DNA from: Flaccisagitta enflata
Taxonomy: Eukaryota > Chaetognatha > Sagittoidea > Aphragmophora
NCBI GenBank assembly: GCA_965153355.1
Contig: OZ231127.1
Location: forward strand, 68,386,001-68,450,000
Direction of reading: 5' to 3'
Length of the DNA: 64,000 bases
Shown here: positions 23,590-34,474 of the stretch, one piece after another
Numbering within the stretch: the stretch's first letter is position 1
Layout: each line of letters starts with the position of its first letter
Notes under the pieces: model-generated
Databases searched by the model: none
Told to the model about the DNA's origin: nothing
Seen by the model: only the letters and a program-made list of their open reading frames with translations
Position numbers and translations under genes: made by a program

Positions 23590-24116
23590 TTATCATAGCC
23601 TTGGAAACGTTAACGTGCACTCAAAGTCGTTTTGCAGAATGGGTTGTTAGAACGAGTATCTTAATGGATATAAAAAAAAAAAACAGTTTTGCACAGGAAC
23701 AGGGGGGCCCAGCCCTTCTTGGGCTTTTGGTACTTGATTACTCTCTCCTATTCCTAGACCTCTCTCTCCAATCCCCAATTGTCTCATTTCCCCTTTAAAA
23801 AAGCCTCTCTCTCTGCCACTGATGATGATTCCCAAAGTGAATATCGAAAAAAACTTGGACAAAATCGTTGTTTTTTGCGAATTTGCATTGTAACCTGCAT
23901 AATGCGAACAAACACTGTTTTGACTTCCGCCTCTTAAAATGTTGATTCTATTTATGATCTATATCTATTCTATTGAGTAACACAACAAAATGGTCCGAAT
24001 TTCTCTCTGTAGTCACGCGCATAAGATAGAGGCAGCGGCGTACATGACACAGAAAAATCCATGCACGCCCTCTGGAGCAAAACAACAAAATTGGAGAAAA
24101 TTTATATGATATACAC
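23590..24116. other. intergenic, no gene seen
   Basis: Short frames on both strands lack splice or composition support. No repeat structure noticed. Confidence 0.5.
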
Positions 24117-24335
24117 TTTTTAGATGCGTCCACGCATCTCTATAAGAGGCTTTTTCCGTCCGTCCGTCGGTTGGTTGGTTGGTTGGTTGGTCGGTCAGTC
24201 CGTGGTGATCGAGTTGAGAATGATGAAAAGCATAGAATCTTGGAAATATCTCAGATTATTGCATCATTCCAAAAGGTTGATGCAATATTGCATCATTCTT
24301 AACAAGCTAAGCCGCATGTGGACGCATCGTTGTAC
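24117..24335 (+). mobile_element. hairpin-capped element, stem GATGCGTCC
   Basis: Head TTTTTAGATGCGTCCACGCA then TCTCTATAAGAGGCTTTTTC and GTCC/GGTTGG repeats. The tail contains GTGGACGCATCG (24319-24330), which complements GATGCGTCCAC in the head over 11 bases. The stem differs from the GTCGCGTGC and GTTGCGGAC families, yet both the second arm and the distant segment have changed with it. Confidence 0.7.
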
Positions 24336-24667
24336 CCCCGGGGTACTTGTTTTTATAAGCAGGCCCAGCCACAGATATTGGAAAAATTTAAGCATATTGC
24401 TAGGCACGCTCTAGGCTGAGATTTTTATTTTGGCAAAAATTTTTAGTAAATTGAAAAAAAAAATAAAAATTTTCAGGTATTCTTTTTGAAAATCTTACAA
24501 AAATTAATAGTTTTTTTTGTCATATCTAAAATAATCAAAATTTTTTTCAATCTTATGCTTCATTAGCTGACCAAGCTCAACCTTCAAAATATTCAGGATT
24601 TTTGAATTGATAGGGATATTTAGATTTTTAGTAATGCTTGATAATATTGTACATAGATGCTATTGTA

Positions 24668-25231
24668 CAGTATGTTTTTTCTGGAATGCTCCATCGTAGC
24701 CATGTGCGGATTGCACCATTGGAAAGAGCATGAAAAACTATTTTAGGTATGTTTTTTCTGACATTCACATCCATCATGAAATTGCTCTACCACACCACCA
24801 GCAAAAACACTGAAATCTCCAACACCCGGAAATTGACTATTTTATTCTCCTTACAAAAAAATGTCTAAAGGTTCAGGAGGTCAAATAACTGACAATTATG
24901 GGGCGGACTTAATTATGATACAGATTTATTCTAAAGTTTGTCCAGTAAATCATAGGGATGCCCCATTATTGTTTTCTATTTGATCTACTGAACCACTTGT
25001 ATTTCTTCAAAAAGAGAATAAAATTGCCAATTTCTGGGTGTTGGAGATTTCCATGCTTTTGCCAGCGTCATGGTAGAGCAATTTCATGATGAATGTTGAT
25101 ATCAGAAAAAACATATAAATATATAATAGTTTTTCACGCTCTTTCCAATGGTGCAAACGGCGTCTGGCTATGATGCTCAGGAGCAAAGATATATAGGTTT
25201 CTTTTGGTGCATTTCAGAAAAAAACATACTG
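24668..25231. mobile_element. foldback MITE, TA target, 564 bp
   Basis: Ends CAGTATGTTTTTTCTGGAAT and its near complement TTTCAGAAAAAAACATACTG. The arms continue inward through AGAGCATGAAAAACTATT and ATGAAATTGCTCTACCA to CTCCAACACCC, so pairing covers about 200 bases on each side. TA flanks are at 24666-24667 and 25232-25233. No coding capacity. Confidence 0.8.
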
Positions 25232-25632
25232 TATATTGATACCATTGTTTTTAAAATACAAAATCTATCTCTATAACAAAATCCTAGGATGCACCAAAAA
25301 ATTGTATTAGGTACATTTTATTGTATTTTATACTACACTTCATTCTATATCAAACTATACTGTATTCTATATTGTTAAGTATATTCAGTATTTTATGGGA
25401 TATTTCAGATCAATTTATGATAGGCACGCACTTAAGCATATATGAGCCTCAAAAATGGGATTTTGCTAAGCAGGCTCAGCCTCAGTTGAAAAAAGTGCGT
25501 GTGTCACGCCTCTCTCTAGGCCACGTGGAAATAGGACGAAATTGGTCTTGTTCAAAACGTGCTTATAAAAAAAGTGTGACAAAAGGAGAGGATGGGAAAA
25601 AGATGGGAAAGACAGGCTGAAGAAAGCAAGCA

Positions 25633-25648
25633 AGCAAGAAAGAAAGAG

Positions 25649-25722
<74 letters not shown>
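25633..25722. repeat. (AAGA)n microsatellite
   Basis: About 22 AAGA units, abutting the tail end of the next hairpin-capped element. Confidence 0.95.
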
Positions 25723-25727
25723 GAAAA

Positions 25728-25967
25728 ACAAGGCCGGATATACGGCCGATAAGCAGTCGCTGGCGGGTGGGCAGGGGCAGTACACTGAGGGATAGGGGCA
25801 GATAATCAGTGGGCAGGGGCTGTATTTTGGGTGGGCAGGGGCTGTTATGCTCAGAAATCACAAATACGGTCAATTTCGCGGCATCCGAAATTTCGCGTGA
25901 CGGATAGACAGACATTCAGACCAAGGGACACACCCTCTTATAGAGTCGCTTAGCCAGCGACTAAAAA
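25728..25967 (-). mobile_element. hairpin-capped element, stem GTCGCTGGC
   Basis: Minus-strand head TTTTTAGTCGCTGGCTAAGC then GACTCTATAAGAGGGTGTG; tail CCACCCGCCAGCGACTGCTT, then CGGCCGTATATCCGGCCTTGT. The first arm AGTCGCTGGC pairs with the tail segment GCCAGCGACT over ten bases, longer than the seven-base hairpin itself. This is a fourth stem type with matched change at the far end. Confidence 0.72.
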
Positions 25968-26210
25968 TCCTAGGAGTAGGAGTCCAGTCTTACGATCGTA
26001 GTGGAAGGAAAGAAAGAAGGAAAGAGAGAGCAATTAGGCAAGAAGATAGAAGATAGAAGAGAGAAGAGAGAAGGAAAGAGAGCTACAAAGCTGGATACAC
26101 GGCCAATACCATGGGACCCATGGGTAGGTATAGGAGAATCAATGAACGATTGAATGAATGAACGAATGATTAAATGTATGAATCACATTTCCGCCCCTTC
26201 TTCAATATCG

Positions 26211-26283
<73 letters not shown>

Positions 26284-26682
26284 ACTCTCGATAAGTAAAT
26301 CTATTTTTATCCATTAAGCGATGAAAAAAAACGACTATTTTCAAGTACCGAAGATGCCAAAATGGATGTTAAATCATACAAGTTTAGCTATGTAAGTCGG
26401 ACTTGCATTAATGGCATCACACCTAGCAACAACTAAATGATGCTCCCTAGCAACGGCCAAACGAGCAATATTCTTACAGAACATATTGCACACTGGAATT
26501 CAAATATCGCCGTGATTCTTACTTTCAATTTTGTCTTCATAACAACTTCATATGCTCAATTATGAGGAAACTATTTGTTTAAACATTGAAGATAAATGTA
26601 AAATAAAAGAGGGAAGTTGTTAACTTGTTGTCCCTTTCATGAGAAATCGTTTTTGGCTTTCCACTTGAGCTTTAGAAGAAAA
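25968..26682. repeat. simple repeats and short palindrome-derived fragment
   Basis: Contains AGAAGATAGAAG-type runs, a partial ACGGCCAATACC tail fragment at 26100, a TGAA run near 26150, and (TC)n at 26213-26283. At 26409-26490, ACACCTAGCAACAACTAAAT, CCCTAGCAACGGCCAAACGA and GCAATATTCTTACAGAACAT match the centre of the palindromic element at 27986-28587, so this is a fragment of the same family. Confidence 0.65.
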
Positions 26683-27467
26683 ACAAGCCCAACAGGCCAA
26701 CAGTCGCGTGCTAAGTTACACAAAACTACTCAACTTCATACTACACACAACTACATAACTTCATACTACAAACTTAACATACTACATACTTACTACATAC
26801 TTACATACTACATACTTACTTACATACTTACATACTTACATACTTACATACTTACATTATTACATACTTACCTAATTACATACTTACATATTTACATACT
26901 TACATACATACTTACATATTTACTTACATGCTTACATACATACTACATACTTACATACTTACATACATACTTACTTACATACTTACATACTTACATACTT
27001 ACATACTTACTTACATACTTACATACTTACTTACATACTTACATACATACTTACATACATACTTACATACTTACTTACATACTTACATACTTACTTACAT
27101 ATTTACATACATACATACTTACATACTTACTTACATTCTTACATACTTACTTACATACCTACATACTTACATACATACCTACATACTCACATACCCCACA
27201 CCTACACATACATACATACTTACTTACATACTTACATACTTACATACTTACTTACATACTTACATACTTACTTACATACCTACATACTTACTTACATACT
27301 TACATACATACATACTCACATACTTACACACTTACATACTTACATACTTACATACATACTTACTTACATACTTACATACTTACCTACATACTCACATACT
27401 TACGTACTTACATACTTACATACATACTTACTTACATACTTACATACTTACATACCTACATACCTAA
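26683..27467 (-). repeat. TACATACT 8-bp satellite next to a hairpin-capped end
   Basis: Starts with ACAAGCCCAACAGGCCAACA then GTCGCGTGCTAAG, a tail end of a hairpin-capped element, and runs into about 700 bases of TACATACT/TACATACTTAC repeats. The opposite hairpin end is not seen after 27467. The 300-codon plus-strand frame of LTYLHTYI repeats is an artefact. Confidence 0.75.
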
Positions 27468-27887
27468 TTCGCCTAGATCCAATACCCTGAAAAATACTTT
27501 TTTTTTCAAAAATCTTTGAAAATTATAGAGTATTTTTACTTAAAGCCTCTAAAAATTTTTGAAAAAATATTTTTTTGAAAAATGGTCTTTAAAAGTGGGG
27601 TGCAATCGATAGGAAATGACTAAATTTGCCTAGATCCAATACCCTGGAAAATATGTTTTTTTTAAAAATTGAAAATTGTATTGGGGGCAAGTTTGGTGAG
27701 AGAATGGAGAAAAACACTGTCGGTTTTTCGTTTTTCTCGTCATATATAAAAACGGCTGAAATTTCTAAAATATTGATGCAATTGCCTTCTCGACGTTTAA
27801 ACCAGAAATCATGATTGTGACCTGTTGTTCAGTTGCATGCACTTCTTTGCCTAGCTCTGGTGAGGTTCAACTGTCAGCAGGACCGCT

Positions 27888-28770
27888 CAGAATCAATGAC
27901 AAGTGGAACAATATCTCCCACTATACCCAAACGGAGAAATATGGAAAGAACCTTGTGAGCCCTCACTGATTAGTCACTATGCGTACAGTAGGGTTCGTGG
28001 AATAACAGCCTAAACTGGAGGAAGGTATTTAAGTGTCTAAATTTTATTTGACAAACTTGATATTTGAAATGTAAGTTGTTCACTTAATGCTTTTGTCCCT
28101 GAGTTTTTCGGTTGCTATGGAAACCAAAATTATTTTTTTGAACATTTATAACAACTAGAATATCAATATTTTGACAAATATTATCAGGGAACATTGCTCA
28201 GAATTAAATTTGCTACAACTTTCCCACAGTATGTCCTGTAAGAATATTGCTTGTTTAGCCGTTGCTAGGGTGCATCATTTAGCGGTTGCTAGGTGTGATG
28301 CCCCCTAGCAACGGCCAAACGAGCAATATTCTTACAGAACATACTGTGGGAAAGTTGTAGCAAATTTGATTTTGAGCAATGTTCCCTGACAATATTTCTC
28401 AAAATATTGATATTTTAGTGGTTATGAATGATTGAAAAAATAATTTTGGTTTCCTTAGCAACCGAAAAACTCAGGGACAAAAGCTTCGAGTGAACAACTT
28501 ATATTTCAAATATCAAGTTTGTCAAATGCAATTAAGACACTTAAATACCTTCCTCCAGTTTAGGATGTTATTCCACGAACCCCACTGTATCACTCCACGT
28601 TTTTCATTTTAGCAAAACTAATTTAGCAAACATCTATTCTGAGTCTAACCCAAAATAGTACTGCTTACCAAAAATGTATAAAAGCAAATGATTGTTACCT
28701 GTTTAACCAAAATTTACCAAATCACGCGAGGGCAACATTGACATTGTTAACAAACCATACCCTTAAAGGA
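27888..28770 (+). repeat. dispersed repeat family R, copy split by a palindromic MITE
   Basis: The left part has AAGTGGAACAATATCTCCCA, CCTTGTGAGCC, CTCACTGATTAGTCACTATG. The right part has TACTGCTTACCAAAAATGTA, GCAAATGATTGTTACCTG, AACAAACCATACCCTTAAAG. Order and spacing match the copies at 13725 and 14667 once the insert at 27986-28587 is set aside. Confidence 0.7.
27986..28587. mobile_element. palindromic MITE, TA target, 602 bp
   Basis: A nearly complete inverted repeat of about 280 bases per arm. It starts CAGTAGGGTTCGTGGAATAA and ends TTATTCCACGAACCCCACTG, with the fold centre near 28290 at GTTGCTAGGTGTGATGCCCC. TA flanks are at 27984-27985 and 28588-28589. CAGT termini and TA targets are Tc1/mariner traits. 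A central fragment of a sister copy lies at 26409-26490. Confidence 0.85.
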
Positions 28771-29729
28771 TATTATATGGCGCAATAGCGCTTCAGTGAA
28801 ACACTTGAAATATTTGGAACATAAACAATATACACAGATGAGCGATGATTATGAACTATTTTTTCGGTTATTGCTCTTTTTTCTTTTTCCTTAGTTTTTT
28901 TTTTTCTTAGCAAGCATTGTAAAAAATAGAAATATTAAGCTGATTAAAATTGCTCCTGAAAATAATTCCAAATAATCATTCTTTTTTATTGGCGAATCAG
29001 TTAAACATTGAATCTTAAGTAAAAATATGACAATTTTTTATGTCATATGATGCACTCTTTATTTGTTGCTAGCATGCACAGTCAAAACTTTGGACATTTC
29101 AAAGTCTGAATACACTTTACTGAGTATCTTTTTTTTTAGAAAATGCGAAAAATAAAAGATAGAAAAAATGACAACTCGAAAATTAATGGTCATTGAGACC
29201 TCTGATTGGCGCCATTAGAGAGAAAAAAAAGTTGGCTCTTTTAAAGCTGGGAATATAATATCGAATAATGTGCCAATGTCATCCCAGTCGAAAAATGGCA
29301 AAACTTTCGCAGGTGCAAAAAAGGGAAATTTGTTTTACGACTTTTTTTCAATAGAATTAATGATTTACACAAACCTAACTAATTCATGATTTCCACAAAT
29401 TTTACTTAATTTGGTGTATTTCAAAATAAGTATAAATATTATTTGATACGGTTTTCAATGAACAAGCCCTAAAGATCAAGTGTGTAGGGGCAGACGAGTC
29501 AGGATTACCCTCTTTTGACACAGGAAAGTCAGAATGCACAACCTGGGTGGACAATGAGGGACATGTTCTATGTCGAGTAGGCGAAATGCTGATTCTTAAA
29601 TAAAGAGGCTTTAAGTTAAACGAACACATTCGTAAAGCACCATCGCAGCCTTACATTCTTGGTACAAGCGACCATTAGAACTTCTATGTAGATGGAAATC
29701 ATGACTCTCGAATTTTTCAAGCTCAAAAG
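28771..29729. other. sequence upstream of gene B, no gene seen
   Basis: AT-rich, with no supported open frame. Promoter elements of gene B would be expected at its right end, but I cannot point to a specific motif. Confidence 0.4.
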
Positions 29730-30202
29730 ATGAAAAATGATTGTCCGAGATATAGTAAACGTTTCATTTGTTTTATTCTGTATTCGTGGCTGATTGTTAC
29801 AATAAAGACGGCGATTAGGATTCCCACCTCTTCGACTGCTTCCGAGGGACCGTCGTCGTCCACGCAACAAATCTTCCGACACGGTTTCGGTGGATCGAGT
29901 TCTGATTTGATTCGGAATCGTATCCGACGACGCGCTTCTATAGAGGTTGCTGCGGCCGCGGATGCTCCGACCGCGAAACATGATGCGGCAGGCAACACCA
30001 TCATCATATACGACGGAGACGGTGGAGGATCGGTTGATGCCGCAGATGCTCCTCCCGTGGAGCATGATGCGGCAGGCAACACCATCATCGTATACGACGA
30101 TGAGGGCGAAGGATCGGAGTATCACAAAGAGTCTTTGGCCGCAGGGGGGAAAAAGAATGGAAAGAAGGAGGCAAAGGAGGGAAATGAGAAAAGTAGCGAA
30201 CA
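29730..30202 (+). CDS. gene B exon 1: signal peptide and duplicated segment
   Basis: Starts at ATG 29730 and ends at donor ACA|GTAAGT with two bases of a Gln codon left over. The first 30 residues contain RFICFILYSWLIVTIKTAI, a likely signal peptide or signal anchor. Further on, a direct internal repeat is visible: HDAAGNTIIIYDGDG and HDAAGNTIIVYDDEG, each preceded by DAP. The end is Lys/Glu-rich. I do not recognise the family. The start is chosen because it precedes the hydrophobic segment and no earlier in-frame ATG is evident. Confidence 0.6.
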
Positions 30203-30439
30203 GTAAGTGACTCGGCGCTTTTATTGGTCTTATTCTCCCCAAACTGAAAAATGTAGGCTCCGATATTCTTCTAGAAGCTCAACTAGAAGTACTACTAAAA
30301 GTTATACAAGAACTTAAGAAGTTCTAGCCCTTCTTTCAATCTTTGTCATTTCACATTCGTCGTTCATTCCACTTTCGCTTTCTCTACACCACGTTTAGCA
30401 TCTACATGACATCAACATGTTTTCGTTGAACTTTCACAG

Positions 30440-31435
30440 AACACAAGCTAACAGCCGGGGAAATGAAGCAAAAGGGGAGAAAGAAACAAGACTCAACGCT
30501 CCCGCGTCCGACGAAATCGACCCTCGACAACTTTTATCCGATCTTCGAGAGGTTGTTAGACTCGGAGTCGAGCTGGCTAAGGCCAAAACTCAACGAGAGC
30601 GCGAGCGGGAGGAAGAGGCGAGCAGAGCGGCAGGGGGCAAAGGAGGAGGAGGGGAAGGAGGAAAAGGAGAGAAAGAGAAACAAGACGGCAGCGAAGGAAA
30701 AGGACAAAAGAAGGAGAGGGAAGGAGGAGGAGGAGGAGGAGAAGAAGTTGAAGGTGGTAAAAGCTTGGGATCAAAAAGTGAGCGAGCAAAGATTGATGCG
30801 GAAAAGGAGATACAAGGAGGACAGAACAGAGGCGACGGCGGCAGAGATACGGAAGCAAATATTGTTGACGCAGCCGAAAGAAACGATTTCAAACATCAAA
30901 CAGAAGGAAATGGGGACGGTAAGGAGAACGGGGAGGTGCCAGGCGTAGGAGAAAGGAATGACAAGGACTTCAAAAAGAAAGATGGGAAGGATGACGATGA
31001 AGCCAGGAAGATAAGTGACGGCGAGAAGGTGAAAAAGAAACAAGTTGACGATAAGCGACCGACGGCTCAAGACGTCGACATGGTCAGTGTTGATAGAAAC
31101 TTGAAGGAGACAGGAGGAGGAGCGTCAGCAGTCCGTGTATCCAATGAAAAAAGTGACGCAAAGTTGGGCAGAAGGGTTACCGACGAAAGTAGTGCAAATC
31201 GAATGGCCAGCAACAGCAGTCGTACCGACCCCGGCATGGAAAGCAGCAAAGAAACCAACGTACAGAACAGTAAAAACGCCCACAGAAATACAAATAATGA
31301 TCGTAAAATCAACAACCACAAAAACAATAACATCAACGGCAGTAACAATGTCAAGAAGGTTAACATCAATCAGAATGATGTGAAGAAACCTCACAGAAAT
31401 GGAAACAATAGTAACAGCAGCGATAACAACAACAT

Positions 31436-31476
<41 letters not shown>

Positions 31477-31536
31477 AATATGAAAATCAAAACAATGAGA
31501 AGAAAGAAAACAATAAAAACATCAACAACAAAAACG

Positions 31537-31579
<43 letters not shown>

Positions 31580-31626
31580 GGTTCAGAGCATTGAAAAGAG
31601 TCAAAATGATAAGAAACCAAATGAGC

Positions 31627-31677
<51 letters not shown>

Positions 31678-32294
31678 TCAACAACGTTCAGAACATTGAA
31701 AAGAACCCAAAAAATAAGAAACCAAATGAGCACAACAACAACGATAAAGAGTTAACCGTAGACGATATATTCTCGCGAATTCACGGCGTCCTCGATAGCA
31801 GCGCCGCTTGGGCTCAACGGAAAGTTACTCAAGCCAAAGCAGCTGCCGCGGCGACAGCGGAAAAACGCGCCGCTTCGGCATCGACGATCGGAAGAACTCT
31901 ACGATGCTTTGTGGATTCACGGTCGAGAACTCGTCGACGACCTCTGACGGCGACGACGAGTTCTTCCTCATCCTCGTTATCCTCCTCTTCTTTGTCCTCC
32001 TCCACCCCTACGCATCCCCGAGTGGTTCCTTGTCGCGGACAAAACCCAACCTGCGTAGCTTCAAAAATACGAGTCGAATTCCGACGAGAAAAGGCAAGGG
32101 GCCCACCTGGCAACAACAAAACAGCTTTCTAAAACTATCGATGACTTGATTAGTCAACTTGTGAATGATCGGGAAAAAAGTCGAAGTCTGTCTTCGACTT
32201 TTTGACATATTCGAGAGAAACAGGGTTTTCATTTTCTTATGAGGAAGTTGGGGCTCTCCTAGGGGTGGATGGGCCCTCCAATGAAATTGATAGG
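30440..32294 (+). CDS. gene B exon 2: charged, poly-Asn, possible membrane segment, frame-shifted
   Basis: Acceptor TTTCACAG and strong donor AGG|GTAAGT at 32295. The first base completes the Gln codon of exon 1. The frame is open to about 31880 through LSDLREVVRLGVELAKAKTQ, long Arg/Glu/Gly-rich stretches and three poly-Asn runs, to VDDIFSRIHGVLDSSAAWA. After that, protein-like sequence moves between frames: SEELYDALWIHGRELVDDL, then DGDDEFFLILVILLFFVLL, then IPEWFLVADKTQPA (a TAG follows) and TKQLSKTIDDLISQLVNDRE, then SYEEVGALLGVDGPSNEIDR ending at the donor. The shifts sum to zero, so the exon length is compatible with both splice phases. Either consensus indels or true damage; in the starting frame a stop occurs at 32130. 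Confidence 0.5.
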
Positions 32295-33016
32295 GTAAGT
32301 AAATTTGATAATTCTCTTTCATTTGGCGCCAAGCAGAATGCTCTACAACAAATGCTTTTCGCGCTATGATTTTTCAAAGATTTATTTACGAAAAATTCGA
32401 ATGGAATTTTTTATTTTTTTTATTTTGTATAGGATCAATAAAGGAGTGTATTTATGTTTACTTGAGCATGCAAATACAAAAAAAGATGTTTACGAGCACA
32501 GCTGCTCATCTGTGAGGGCGTTTTCAGCTCATTCAGCTCACTTAGCTTGCTTTTTTTCTTTGATTTTAAACAGGATTAAAAAGATGTTTTGATTTAAGCA
32601 TACAAATACAAGAAAGCATGTCAGTGAGCAAAGCTGGTTGTCTGGTTGAATTATTTTGAATATTTCAGCTCATCTAGCTCATTTGGCTCAGTCCTATTAC
32701 TCTCTGATTTTCAGTACAACCAATGCAAATAATTGCTTTTGATTTGATCTGACAAATAAAAAAAATTCAGTGACTGAAGATAAAAGCATGGTGCAAAGTC
32801 ACCAGTGATTATGACTTTTTTCCTCACGGCGACAGCCGCCATTACTGGTAGATTGATTGATTGATTGATTGATTACCAAATCTATATTTTCGCGATTGCA
32901 ATTAGCTCGTTGGCTATGCATGTGTGGATGACTGAAGGTTTCGTCTACAACGATATAAAATTCTAATGCCTACCGTTTCACTAGATTAAATCAACAACCT
33001 CTCCCCTTATTTTCAG
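32295..33016 (+). other. gene B intron 2
   Basis: Runs from GTAAGT to TTTTCAG. Contains CAGCTCATCTAGCTCATTTG-like repeated words and a (TTGA)n run at 32851-32872. Nothing else noted. Confidence 0.55.
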
Positions 33017-33439
33017 AACGGGTCTACGATAATCTATCGCGAGCAACTCATGTGCGTGGAGAATTTTTCGAGTGAACAGAAATCCAAAGGTGAACTTACG
33101 AAATGGGCCGAGAAACACATAAAAGATCCCGATCCAGAGGAGGATAATGAGATGAGATCGGCCGCAACTGTCAAGGAGAAAGAAACGACGACGCTTTCAC
33201 GAGAGATCATCACTGTGGAAATGTACACTTGCGGAAAGAGCCTCTGTAATGATAGATTCCCGGGAAAGGGTGAAGTGGAGGAAGAGCAGACCAAGGAAAT
33301 GGAGAAAGAAGGGAGAGAGAACGATCAGCGAAGAGAAGGCGAGGGTCAAGTTCAAGAAAAGGAGGCAGAGAGAAAGAACACGACTGAAGGACGCGCGGCC
33401 GACGTTTTCGAGGAAGCCATTAAAGACAGACAGGAAAAG
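33017..33439 (+). CDS. gene B exon 3: Cys-containing and charged segment
   Basis: Acceptor TTTTCAG and donor AAG|GTCAGT, 141 codons, phase 0 at both ends, matching the donor of exon 2 and the acceptor of exon 4. Encodes NGSTIIYREQLMCVENFSSE and, further on, VEMYTCGKSLCNDRFPGK, followed by a Glu/Lys/Arg-rich stretch likely to form a charged coiled coil. The ATG at 33050 is internal. Family not recognised. Confidence 0.6.
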
Positions 33440-33827
33440 GTCAGTCGACGAGACGAATGTATATTTCAATGCAAATCGAGAGTATTTTATCGAGTCTTGT
33501 CATTTTCCTTGAATTTGCATGTTGAGATGCTGGTTTACTGCATCACAGGGCGTGATCCTTGGATCTCTCCTTTTGGGCAGCGGCCCCGAAGGGGCCGATG
33601 ACCTATGCTTTCACACAGGGGAATTTTCTCCTTCTTCTCCTCCTCCGTACCCCCCCCCCTGCATTCAGCCTTGAGACCCAAATCCCAGCCTAGAGGCCTA
33701 AATCCTAGTCTCAAAACCCAAATCCAAGCCTCAAGGCCCAAATCCAAGTCTTGAGGCCCAAATCCTAGCCTCGAGGCCCAAATCCTAGCCTCGAGGCCCA
33801 AATCTCAGCCTTGAGGCCCAAATCCCA

Positions 33828-34357
33828 TGTGGAATATCGTTGATATTTTGGCATTTGGCGCCTTTGTACTGCGATCTATTTCATTGTCCTTTCGTTGGCG
33901 TTGCTATTCATTTGCTTGTGTTGATATATTTGATTATCTGGATGCATTCTTTCTTTCAGTTAATCAGTGTATTTTAACAAGCAATTCAACCTGGAAGCAC
34001 TTTGGGGATTACAGTGGAACCTGTGGTGAGTGTACTTGGCTACATTTGTTGACAATTGATTGAATTGATTGAGGTAGTTATTGATGATACACTCTAGCTA
34101 GTTAGTTGTAGATATTAACCAATCCTTTCCCCCCTCTCTCTTCTGTTTCTCCCTCTTTCTCTTTCTGTACATAATAGTTTAAATACACTTTCTTACCTAG
34201 TTATTAGAGATAGCATCCACAGACTGACGATGGGATCAGCGCCACCGGAAGTGACGTTATCGGCGTGATTGGCGTAGCGATGGCGTGCTCAAACCGGAAG
34301 TGGCGTCTTCTATCGGAAGTTACGTGGACGGCGAGATCCTGACGACGGTACGAGACA
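33828..34357 (+). repeat. 5' LTR
   Basis: Starts TGTGGAATATCG and ends CGACGGTACGAGACA. Shares nearly all its sequence with 43473-44000, including GCATTCTTTCTTTCAGTTAA and ATTACAGTGGAACCTGTGGT. GTACATAATAGTTTAAATAC near 34170 is a candidate TATA-like region, by composition only. The priming site is uncertain; TGGTGAAAATTGCTAACC at 34401 is a candidate. Confidence 0.85.
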
Positions 34358-34474
34358 GTATTTTCTACGGTTCTTTACAGTATTTAAACACCAAAGCCGC
34401 TGGTGAAAATTGCTAACCCTATACCATTCCTCCCTACTATACACGAGCACAACACGTAGGTAACACCAGATACT

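Noticed and set aside
26617-27519. 300-codon frame of LTYLHTYI repeats
   Set aside because: Product of the 8-bp TACATACT satellite.
32008-32322. 104-codon minus-strand frame
   Set aside because: Shadow of gene B exon 2; the plus-strand junctions explain the region better.
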